This document shows positions 1-10,500 of a stretch of DNA of 64,000 nt, one piece after another. Below the pieces are notes generated by a model. It was not told the origin of the DNA and ran no database searches. It worked only from the letters and a program-made list of their open reading frames with translations. Numbering within the stretch: the stretch's first letter is position 1; the number at the start of each line of letters is the position of its first letter. A program made the translations under genes and the position numbers. Source of the DNA: Pseudoneurospora amorphoporcata (taxonomy: Eukaryota; Ascomycota; Sordariomycetes; Sordariales; Sordariaceae); the NCBI GenBank assembly GCA_033297205.1, contig MU859070.1, forward strand, positions 1-64,000, given 5' to 3'.

Positions 1-194
1 CTTGTTCCTACTTCTTTACTATACTCTACGTCAAGGTCCCCGCGCTAGGTGTGTAAAAAGCGCAAAAAAATAATAGAAATTCTAATACTACAATCATTCT
101 CGTGCCTTTACATTTGGCTAAGTTATACCTAGTTATAGAATTTAGCAACAGTACGAAAAGACATTCTCTTGGTATAACTCTAAACGACCGCCTT

Positions 195-237
<43 letters not shown>

Positions 238-2478
238 GAATCTGCCGGTATCTTTTGAGTCATAACTACAACTGGCGGCTTTTGGTTCGAAAGTCTTGAA
301 TTCCAGGCCGACTTCCTTGAACCTGGCAATGACCAGTTCAGCTTTCCGAAGAAGCGAGAATCCAACCAGAACTGGACCGTCACAAGCCAGCCTATGAAGC
401 CACTTTCTCCAACTCTGTGAAGCGAAACACACCATTGGCTCAAAAGATCATCTGATAAATCTCGCAACTGATCTCCTCATGTTCTCGTGTGAATAACCGA
501 GGATAACCACGACATATTTTCGTTCTCACATAGACGTTCCGGCTGTTGATGATCTCCAGGGTTACGTTTGGGGAAAAGGAAGTCTCATTATAGGTTAGAC
601 AGGTTTGAGGGCCAACGGTTGACGAATCCCCTAGCTATTTTCGTCCAAATCTTCACTTATACTGGACGTTCAAAGTCTTGGCGGATGTTTCTTGATTGAC
701 CATTGCCTATTGGCTCGGGTGACGGCAATGCTACACTACGGACCATTAATGTCAATGGCAAGCTTAGGCCCTTGCTCCTCAACCCAATGCGATCATATCT
801 TCAAGATATGTTGCGTTTACAATATTCGATGATGTACCGTGGTTGACAATTCTGCCTGGTGGTTTCCAGACAGGTGCTCTGCCTATATTGGCCCTTCTAT
901 CATCACCTAACTGAGAGACGTCATGTACCCCGGAATCAGGGTACAATATAGGTACGGCCTTTGAATCTCATCTTCACATAGGTATCAGCAACGAATACCC
1001 CTCACGATATGCAGTTAGTAGACTGCTCGTTCGAGCTTGAGACACCGCTACTATTCCATCATAACCAAGGAACTTATTACACATGGTCAGATTACCGATA
1101 GTCTTGATCACAAGACCCTAGCCGTTACAAAGCCAAGGAGACTGTTCGTTCCATCCCAAGACAGTTTACCCCGAAACAAAAACGACGTCAATTCCAAGTC
1201 CACGAACCTGTACCAAGCCGATCACTCGGAACCAAGTCAAAAAGGACTGCCAAAGTCCCCAATCAGCCCTGCAGATCGTTCTTGTCTTGCTTGCCGCTTC
1301 CACCTCTTGGAAGAAGCTAAGAAAAAAAGACCCCAGGTTTTAGCCAGCTCAGGTAGGTGGATTATTGTATGGGGTAAAAGCAACCAACCCGTTTTTAGTC
1401 TCGTTTCTCGACGTGCCGAAACGTTCCAAACGGACGGGGGAAGGGCGGGAACGGGATGTCGCGAAGACGTTTCGGGTCGTGCAGAAATGTGGTCGGGCGG
1501 GGCCGGAGCGGGTTTCACCACTTCCACTTCTTCCTCGGTTACATACATACCGGTACGGAATCCACGACTGTTGAACCACCTCTATGTTCCTGTAGCTGTC
1601 AGTTTTTGACGAAACATTCAGCTCCTATTCGCAGGGTTATGTAGTTTAAATGTATTGGTACTTACGTACTTTCTATGTTGAACCCCTAACCCAATGTCAA
1701 TGTCATTTTACCTATCTCCGTCGGTTTGCGAATACCGTTCTACGCCAAGGTCGGTTCCCGAAAACCTACGATGACGAACGTTCGCCGACTTATACACGAA
1801 GTTTTCGTTGGCTTCCACCTATATCCACTTGTTCCTCGGAATAACAGCAGTTCAGACACAAGCAAACATCAGTCTTGTCTTTTAGTGTGTCAAGAACACA
1901 TCACACCGCTCCTTAACCGGGCCATGAGATGAGCCCCATAACTTCCAAAAAAACTAGAGCCGACGAAGCCACATCAGTACTTACAACATCCAACGTCGTT
2001 CCATGGTGGAGTTCCAAAACTCTCTCACGTCCGCTTCCTTGTGCGATCCACCTCGAACGAATGAAAGATCGAAAAAAGTGGTCCGTTGATGATCGCTTCG
2101 GGGCAAAAATGCCCCCAGTTACCCGTTTTCCCTATGTACCTGTTACTCCTCAACCCATCGCCGTCTCACATGATAATATCCGTACTAATTTCATATTCCA
2201 GATCTGACATCTGATCCCGTCGTGCTTCCTTCGCAAATGCAAGGTACAGCACAACTCCCCGGCCTTCACATTCTTAACAGTGACGACAGCTCTCGAAGCC
2301 CTGGTATGACCCTTTTATGACCAGATCATATCCGGTCCATACCAACGTCCCTAGAAACCCGTATAAGGTGTGGAGGGAGTGTGAACCTCGACCGAATGCC
2401 TGCTGGCTACAGTCCGTCCATCTCACCCACCACACTTCAACTCCCATCCTCATCTCATCTCTCACGCTCTCCCTCCCA
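1..2478. other. Intergenic, no supported gene
   Basis: I found no conserved protein or RNA gene here. The open frames are short, overlap on both strands and have no recognisable domain. The only obvious structure is a 38-nt run of T at 199-236. The part next to 2478 probably holds the 3' UTR of the MPC1 gene on the minus strand. A lineage-specific gene or untranslated RNA cannot be excluded. Confidence 0.5.
199..236. repeat. Homopolymer T(38) tract
   Basis: Uninterrupted run of 38 thymines. It could be the A-tail remnant of a minus-strand retroposed element or simple slippage. No element body is recognisable beside it, and homopolymer length is also prone to assembly error. Confidence 0.9.
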
Positions 2479-3452
2479 TTACTTGCTGCCAACAACCTCC
2501 TTAACCTTAGTCTCAATCTTGGCCTCAATATCTCTAGCCTTCTCCTTGCCCGCAGCCACCGCGTTGTCCAGGCCCTCCTTCTCCTTACCGCCCCAGTAGT
2601 TGTAGTTCAGGTAGCGATAGCCTTGCGTCAACTGGGCGGTCTCGTTGACGGCGTGGCACAGGAACAGGAGGTAGTTCTTGGGCTGAACGGCGAGCGAGTA
2701 GCGCATGAAGGTGGCCGAGTAGATGCAGAGGGCGAAGGTCATTTGGCCGGAGATCCTATGTCCAAGTTAGATAGGAGGGTATGTTAGGTTTGGTGTATCA
2801 TGCCATGCTGCGTGGATGAGTGAGGGAAGAAGAAACATCCTGGGTGTTTATGATGAGGTACGGCTGTTGGTTAGGTTGTAGGTTGTCTAGGACAGGAAGC
2901 TCATCAAAGACAGGAGTGAGGAACATTAAAGGCAGGTTGATGTTCGTGGTTGATAGACATGGAAGGGTAGTACGCACAGTTCAGGACTCTTCTGTGTATC
3001 CATCACAGCCGCGATGGGAATACCAAAGTTGGAGGCAGGGCCCCAGAAGTCTGAGAGCACATTGGTATATCAGCAAGCGTGTCCAACATTTGTTGTTACA
3101 AGGTATGTTCTTCTTCCACCGGGTTCACCCAGCAAGCATCATGCTGCTGGAGCTTATGCAGCGCTATCGTCTGTCTCCAAGACCTGTGATACCAATGTCG
3201 AACTCCCAATGATCATGTCTGGTTAGAACTGTGTCTTTGGAGATGTTCTACCTGGACATCCTTCACGATAATGCTAGACCCCGGACTTATCGGGGATTGG
3301 CCGGGGGGTCTGGAATCACGACTCAACACCGGGCGGGTCGCTGGAGCTGGCTGGGGTAAACTGGGGTATGGGGACCTACGCGTTGAGCAGACATAGTTCA
3401 GGACGGGGTGAGACCTGATCTTCGCATTGACAGCTTTCACAAGGGCGGCCAT
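2479..3452 (-). CDS. MPC1: Mitochondrial pyruvate carrier subunit 1
   Basis: Inner-membrane subunit that, with an MPC2/3-type partner, imports pyruvate into mitochondria. Three exons on the minus strand: 3380-3452, 2978-3050 and 2479-2755, with introns 3051-3379 and 2756-2977, give 140 residues, the usual length for the family. The junctions restore the family signature: exon 1 ends in the first base of a His codon, so the join reads STHFWGPASNFGIPIAA; the second join gives KSPELISGQMTFALC. Also visible are FMRYSLAVQPKNYLLF and HAVNETAQLTQGYR, which match yeast and human MPC1. The C-terminal 35 residues are charged and helical. The start at 3452 gives MAALVKAVNAKIRSHP, a short amphipathic N-terminus as expected. 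Both introns (329 and 222 nt) are long for this window. The identification is firm; the exon 1 boundary is inferred from frame and GT-AG sites. Confidence 0.93.
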
Positions 3453-4006
3453 TTCGACTGTTTCTAGACGGATCGTATACCGTATTTGGCGCGTCACTGA
3501 TATCGAGATTGGATGGCTCGCGAAATCGGCGAAAGATGCAATCAAGAAGTTGGAGGTCCGTCCGCTCTCAGCACGGACCACCATTGTTCCTTGAGGACTC
3601 AGCTGAGTGGGTGAGGCTGCCAGCTGCTCAGCTCGGCATTGTCATGGAGTGGGGCAGCCTTATGGATTGGCGATACGTACCTCTTTTACAGGGGCAGCCA
3701 CAAGTTTAGTTCTCGAGATGGTGCCATCGTGTTCATGATCTGTATATTCATATTTGCCGCTTTTATTGCAATGCTGTATCCCTGATTCATACTTGAAAAA
3801 CGCAGGTGTTTGTCCCGCTCTAAACAAATGTTTTCATTGAACCCCCTTAACGCCAGCATAAAATTTCACACCTCTTAAACCAGGGCAGAGCTTCATTTGC
3901 TTTCATCCAAGCCCGCTTTATGCAGGGGAGTTCTAGCATGTCTCGGACATAATACACCATCGGATTGGATCGGTAAATTAATCGTAAAGTCGAACGGTCA
4001 ACCTCT

Positions 4007-4922
4007 TTATCTGCGAGGGGGCGGGTTGAAGCCAGCGGGGCCACCCGCGCCCGGAGGAGGGAACGAAGGGGGGAAGCCGGGGGCACCAGGAAAGCCAGCG
4101 GCAGGAGGGAACACGGGGAAGCCGGGAGGAGGAGCTGATAAAGGTGTTAGCGACCGAGACACAGATAAGTTCAGGAAGAATAACTTACGGCCACCACGAC
4201 CGGGGAAACCAGGGGGTGCAGCACCGGGGAAACCGGGGAACGGAGGGGGAGGCGCAGCGCCGCCAACACCAGCAGCGGGTCCGGCGAGCGAGATAGGAGC
4301 GGCAGCACCGCGTCCAGCAGGCCGAGCAACACCAGGACCAGCCTGGAGCGCGGAAGCAAGTCCTCCACCAGTCGATTTTCCAAGACGAGCGCTGGGGTCT
4401 GCGGGGGGAGGCGACTCGACGGAGAGCGAAATGATATGGGCGCCACGGATTATTGTGAGACCCAATGTGCGCTTCTCCTCCTGTTCGACAGTCTGGACGG
4501 CGGGGGCAGAAGACCCAGGGGCGGTGGGGTTGTTTTGTCTACGCTTAATACGGCGGAACTCTTCGGCATCGGCGAGGACGAGGTTCATGTGCTATCAACA
4601 TGTTAGCATTGTTGGCAAAGTCCAAGAATGTAGGTGTCATATCGTACCTTATCGAAGGCAAGCATCTGTCCGGTCATCTGGCGGCCATCGTTAAGAGTGA
4701 CACGCATCCGGTAGTTGATCTGTTGCAATGGAAACCGTCAGTTCTTCGTGCCGTTGTTGATATTCGAGATCGATCGAGACTAAAAGCGTGGGAGTACGTA
4801 CGTAACCGGCCTGTAATATCGCACCTTGTCAGTTGTCTGGCGTCAACATTGATACGTCAAGCGGCAGAACGGGTTGGGGAACGATAACTTACCATCTTGC
4901 CTTGCTTGTTGGTCGACGCCAT
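4007..4922 (-). CDS. SMB1: Spliceosomal Sm protein B (SmB/SmB')
   Basis: Core component of the Sm ring on U1, U2, U4 and U5 snRNPs, acting in nuclear pre-mRNA splicing. Five exons on the minus strand: 4893-4922, 4802-4810 (only 9 nt), 4648-4719, 4189-4591 and 4007-4134; introns are 54-82 nt. The product is 213 residues. The Sm fold spans about residues 8-90: Sm1 has YRMRVTLNDGRQMTGQMLAF followed by DKHMNLVLADAEEFRRIK, and Sm2 has GLTIIRGAHIISLSVE. After it comes a Gly/Pro/Ala-rich tail with repeated PGFPG and PPPG blocks, typical of SmB. The micro-exon adds Ala-Gly-Tyr between KM and INYRMR; human SmB has three residues (LQH) at exactly that place, which supports the exon. The gene is divergent from the RPL11 gene, with 505 bp between the start codons. 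Confidence 0.94.
4802..4810 (-). other. 9-nt micro-exon of SmB
   Basis: Minus-strand codons for Ala-Gly-Tyr flanked by an acceptor (TTACAG) and a good donor (GTACGT). Both flanking introns are 82 nt. Skipping it keeps the frame but would delete three residues that are present in the animal homologue, so inclusion is the likely constitutive state. Confidence 0.8.
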
Positions 4923-5427
4923 CTTTGCGGCTGCTTGCTACAGAGTAGCTGTTTGAAGTGGTACAAAAATTAAACCTTTTGGTTTCTCGACAAAGTTGCT
5001 TAAACTTCGTTGTCGCGTTCTCAACAGCTCTTCGCGGGGAGGCTTCAGAGTCGCGTGTGGTTGGATGATGAAATCAGGTCAATTTCGGTTTTGCAAGGCG
5101 CGAGGCTGAGAACTTACCGCAGACGTCCTGTTTCACAAGCACCTTTCGCCCGCTCCACCAGGCAGGCACGCACGAACCCACCAACGCAACGATGTGCGCC
5201 AAGACTCTTTCCACCATTCTAGGCTTGCGCGCCTTCACTGTCTCGACTTGTCCTCTCGAATTGCCTGCCGCTCGCCAAGTGTCTGGCAGGTGAGGGTGGA
5301 CCCCACATCCCTGGTGCCCACAATCTCAAAATTGCTGAACAAAAATCGTCAACCGCCTACGCAAATCTCCCGAGCATCGCGACGGTCAAGTTTCCTTTAC
5401 GGCGGATTTCGACAGAACACCGGCACC
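4923..5427. promoter_or_regulatory. Divergent promoter region SmB / RPL11
   Basis: The 505 bp between two start codons that point away from each other must hold both core promoters and both 5' UTRs. A pyrimidine-rich stretch near the L11 side (around 5195-5260) fits a ribosomal-protein leader. I can name no specific factor site with confidence. Confidence 0.55.
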
Positions 5428-6131
5428 ATGGTATGCGATAGCCATCAATTCCTGGTATTCGAGATCACCCACTAACGGAAACTGTGAAGTCTACCGAACA
5501 GAAGGCCCAGAACCCCATGCGGGAGCTCCGCATCCAGAAGCTCGTCCTCAACATTTGCGTTGGCGAGTCTGGTGACAGACTTACTCGTGCCGCCAAGGTG
5601 CTTGAGCAGCTGTCCGGTCAAACCCCCGTCTACAGTAAGTTCTAGCCGATTTTTGACGACGCGACCGCCATGTTTAGCGACAACAAAAACCTACAAAGAA
5701 GCCGACGTCTTGGAGCGAAGAATTGAACCTAACACGTCCTCTCCCACCTACCAGGCAAGGCCCGTTACACCGTCCGTACCTTCGGTATCCGCCGTAACGA
5801 AAAGATCTCCGTCCACGTCACCGTCCGTGGCCCCAAGGCCGAGGAGATTCTCGAGCGTGGCCTCAAGGTCAAGGAGTACGAGCTCCGCAAGCGCAACTTC
5901 TCCGAGACCGGCAACTTCGGTTTCGGTATCTCCGAGCACATCGATCTCGGCATCAAGTACGACCCCGGTATCGGTATCTACGGCATGGACTTCTACTGCT
6001 GCATGACCCGCCCCGGTGAGCGCGTCTCTCGCCGCCGCCGCGCCAAGAGCAGAGTCGGTGCCACCCACCGCATCAACCGCGACGACACCATCAAGTGGTT
6101 CAAGTCTCGCTTCGATGCCATCGTCCGCTAA
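5428..6131 (+). CDS. RPL11: 60S ribosomal protein L11 (uL5)
   Basis: Large-subunit ribosomal protein that contacts 5S rRNA and the central protuberance. Three exons: 5428-5430, 5490-5634 and 5755-6131, with introns 5431-5489 (59 nt) and 5635-5754 (120 nt). The product is 174 residues, the same length as yeast L11. The first coding exon contains only the ATG; the intron begins at the next base (GTATGC) and ends GTGAAG. Family motifs: MRELRIQKLVLNICVGESGD, RLTRAAKVLEQLSGQTPVYS, YTVRTFGIRRNEKISVHVTV, GIGIYGMDFYCCMTRPG and the basic C-terminus ending DTIKWFKSRFDAIVR. The codon bias is strongly towards C-ending codons, as expected for a highly expressed gene. The gene is convergent with the clathrin gene downstream. 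Confidence 0.96.
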
Positions 6132-7522
6132 ATTACCCATTATCCTGAAATGGATGGGAGTGTTTTAGTTTGACGGCATGGGAAAAGGATCTGAGGTTAC
6201 CGCTTCTCGAGGACTAGAAAGGAGTGTTGGGCTTTGGCGGCAACTACTGGGCTTTCTGTGGGTTCGGCGCAATTCTTTTGAAACTGGTTTCGGAGGGAAA
6301 ACACCAACCCAGGATTTGTAGATGCAACCATGATACCTCCCATTGGCGATTTCGTCAATTTAGCTTGATCTGAATCTACAGTCGAGCTGCGGCCTTAGAG
6401 ACCGACCGGCGTTATGCCGGCTTACCCTACTTTTCCTGAACTTCTGTGATGGGATTTGTTCCCTTTTGGCCTCTCAAGTGATCTGTTATACCTTTCTTGA
6501 ACATATACGGTTGGAGATTTCTTCTCCTGGCCTCTCGAACGATCGGTTATATGTACCCCAGTAGAACCTAAACCAGCCATCAACCGTTGACCCGTGACGG
6601 TGCATGGATTGTTTGGGTATTGTTCGTTTTCATGGGTATTGTTGACATGAGTAGATCTTGTGGCATGTATTTCGGCACCCTCGAGTGATGCTCGAGATTC
6701 TCGCCACCTTCGCTGAATGCAAGCAAACACGATAGGGCGTTCAACGATGATATCGATCTCCCTGGCAGCAACATGTCGAAGAGCAGAGCAGACGGGCAAT
6801 GTAAACACCAAGAGCTGTCAGACCATTGTCATCTGAGACGGGTCATAGACACACCATCATTACTGCAATTGCCTGGCAATGTAATGTTGCTCCGACCGGT
6901 GAGCTTCAGGGACAGTAATATCCGTGAAGGGATTAGTGTCTTCATTCTTGTTAGCAAGGGGCAGTCCGACCGCTGGGAATGGGTTTGGAGCATACATCTC
7001 TTCCTCGAAGGAATACAGCACTTCATGATCTAGACTACTCATTGGAGGTAAGAAGTAGTAGCTATCATTATATACGAACCGCATGAAGGTGGCGGCGCAT
7101 TTGGACAGCGACAGCTAGGAATCAGGAGTCGATTAAGTTAAAGAGCTCTGATAATGGAAATAAGATATCATACATGAAATTTGAACATAACCACGAAGTT
7201 CTAATGATCTGGCCAACGTGAAAAGCAATAACCCTGCCAATCCCCCTTCCTTTCGTTTCCCTTTTTCATCCGACAGACATGCGCAAAGGTCATTTACACC
7301 TCATCTGCATGTGTTATGTCATCCTCCAGGTCATCGAAATCGTGGCATATTATCAAGATTGTCAACCACTACGGAACGGCCAAGCGGGATGACATTAACA
7401 GGACCCGTTCTGGGGGTCACTGAAACTCCAAAATCCTGCTGGTCTTCGCTGTTTTGAACAGGAAGGAACCAGCGATCCATCACGGGATCATGGATTAACG
7501 GAGCTGCCACCGAGGCAGCCCT
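6132..7522. other. Intergenic between convergent RPL11 and CHC1
   Basis: Should contain the 3' UTRs of the L11 gene from the left and the clathrin heavy chain gene from the right. No conserved coding frame is visible; the short open frames are not supported by composition or homology. Confidence 0.6.
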
Positions 7523-10500
7523 CTAGAAGCCAAATCCGGTAGGCTGCGGCGCAAAACCATTGGTCTGTCCGTAAGGAGCCGGGGATGCCTGGCCGGGACC
7601 GGCAGTGATCATGAGCCGGTTGCCAAGAATGGGCGTGTTGTCCTCGACCTTCTCCTTCTCCTGATCCTTAGCCTTGCGAGCCTCGTTGTCGGCTTTTAGG
7701 GAAGCGAGCTCCTTGGTCTGCTGGCAAAGCATGTTGATCATGTAAGGCATGGTGAAGTCATGGAGACCGTTGCGCCAAGAAAGCTCGAGGACAAGGTCGG
7801 CCCTGACAAGATCGTAGCAGGCATAAAGCATACCGACGTAGCACTCGCGGTTGCCAATGTCGACGAACTAGAGAGAACAATGTCAGTAAGAGAAGGCGAC
7901 GAAACCTGATGAGCTTGGGAAAAAAAAAAAAAAAAAGAAAAAGAAAAAAAAAAAAACTTACGTAGCGCAGAAGCTCCTCGACGACTTCGGTCTTGCCAGA
8001 GATAGCGGCCGTCTCAATCGCATCCTTCCAGAGCTTATCCTGCTTGGAAAGGTTGATGGACTTCTCCCAGCGCTTGTTCTTGCGGTAGATGTTAGCAGCA
8101 ATCTGGCGGAAGAACACGAGATCGTGCTTCTCCAGACGACCGGCAAGTTCCACGGCGTCGTAGTTGTCATAGTTGTTCACAGAGTCGCGGAGAGTCTTGT
8201 AGTCCTCCTCCTCAATGAGAAGATCGTTGATGGCGTCGTTAACGGTACGCTTGTTCTGAGACTGGACGCTGAGGAGGAAAGGCTTGATTAGGGGCAGGTT
8301 GTCGGACTTCTGGAACATGCGGACAACACGGTTGACATCGATGCGCGGGGTCAAAACCTGGAGAAGGTCGGTGAGCAAAGAGGGATGCTGCTCCAGGTAG
8401 AAGTTGATGGCCTTGTAGTAGATCTCAAGGTTGGCCACCTTGACGGTGATCTCCTTGAACTGCTGGTGCTCCCAAGAGTTCTCAGGGCGCTCCATAACGG
8501 CGAGAGCAGCATTGTCAAACTCGTCGTAGTGGTAGTAGCAGAAGACTAGCTCAGGCCACAAGTTGGCTTCCTCGCAAGCACGGATCATCTTGGGGAGGTT
8601 CATTCTGCTCCAGAAGAGCTTGAGATGCTCCATAAGGCGCTCGGGGTGATACTTGGAGAGGGCAATACCCAACTCGGTGAACATTCCCATGTGGGCGCGC
8701 TCCAAACCAAGACCCTGTTCGAGCAAGCTGATAAGCTCGTCAAAGTAGCCGTTGGCCTCATACTGCTTGACAAGAGCCTGGAGTTGCTCGGCATCGACAA
8801 TGAGGTTGAGACCGCAAATCTGAGCAAGACGGAACTCCTTCTTGTTGACGCAGGCCTCGTGAACCTCCTTCCACACCTTGATGTTGTTGGCCTTGCGGGC
8901 ACAATCAACAGCCGCCTGGTAATCAGACAGGTGGACGAGGGTGGTGGCAAGCTTGGCCCAGTTGGAAATGCTGGTATAGAAGATCTTGGCCGCCTCAAAG
9001 AAGCCCTCGGCGTACGCCTTGTCACCAGACTCCTCAACATTAGCAACATTGGTAGCGCGCAGGAACTCTTCAAGCTCAGGAAGCTGATCCAGGCGGGCGT
9101 AGCAGAAAGCAAGAGCAGTATCAATGACAGGCTCCCGAAGGGTCTTGCGGGCCATACGGAGGTACTTGATAAGCTCCTCGTTCTTGCCAGCAGCAACAGC
9201 AATCTCGATCACTTCCTCGTAGTTCTTCGGGTCCTCAGCCTTAATGTAGGAGTCAATGGAATCGCTAACACGGAGACCGTCGAGCTGAGCCTTGGCAACC
9301 TTGCTCCAAACCTGGGGGATATCAACCTCCTCGGCGTATGCCTGGGCACGGTCAATGCTAACAACATGTTCAACAAGAACATTGACAGCGGCCTCCTTGT
9401 TGTCGATCTTCTTGTAGACCTCGAAAGCTTCTTCGTGAAGGCCAACCTCAATACAGACGTTGGCAATCTCGTCGGCAGCGAAGTTGTCGAGCTTGTGGAT
9501 GTAGTCCATCACACGCGCCTTGTCAGCCTTGGCAGCGGTGAAGATGAGCAAGTTCTGCAGGTTCTGGTTGTCGCTGAAAGGCGACGGCTCCAGGACGATC
9601 TTCTCCAGCAGCTCAATAAGCTCGCCAGGCAAGTCAGCGTTCAGGAAGCACGTAACAGCCTCAGAAACCTTGGCGGGATCAGTCGACTCAGGAACAGCGG
9701 TCGAGATGACTTGGTCAACGACAGAACGGCGGTGGACGTTGTTCTCGCTGAGCACAAACATCCAGAGTTCCCTGTCAGCGCGCTCCAAGAGATACCTCGC
9801 CTGAGCCTTGTACATCTGGTTCTCGTTGGTGATATTCACGAGCTCAAGATCATTCTGGCCCTTACGGTAGGCAATGTAGGCCAGGTTGGGGTCACGCTTC
9901 TCGCAGTACTTTCCGACTGTGAGAGTATCATACTGATCATTCTCCTTGAGGAACTTCTCAGGGTTGTTGTTGGAGTCAATGTAGATCTTGGCGAGAGCAT
10001 TGTAGACAGCTTGCTGCTGGTTACCGGCAGCGAGAGTAGCCTCCAGGAAGGGCAGGAGGAGCTTGAGGCGGTTACGAGTCTCAACCTCCTGCACCAGCTC
10101 ATCGATAGGGATAGATGCGGGGTTGACAGTGCTCAGAAGGTTCTTAATGATACTCTCATCGCAGTCCACGTCGAGGAGCCCTCCGATGACACCAGGAGTC
10201 CTGCTCGGGTTGACCTGCTGCACGTAGATTTCGATGGACTTGAACTGCTGATGCTGGTACAGATAGAGGACCAGGTCATGGACGAAGTTGAAGCGATCGC
10301 AGACAACCATCAAAGGGAGCATCTCGCTCAGCTTGGCCTCCTTGAGGAAGTTCTTCACCTTCTCGGGGTTGTAGACGCTGTTGTCGCGGCAAATGCGCTC
10401 AACCTCACGAATTTGACCCATCTTCGTGGCAGCCTCAATGTACTTGAAGACGACTTCAGGGTCCTCAGTGACATTGACGATACTGGCAAGGAAGTAGTAG

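Noticed and set aside
199..236. T(38) run as evidence of a retroposon
   Set aside because: No element body, target-site duplication or coding remnant beside it.
3897..4694. Gly/Pro-rich 265-codon frame on the plus strand
   Set aside because: Complement of the SmB proline-rich tail; the minus-strand Sm protein explains the sequence.
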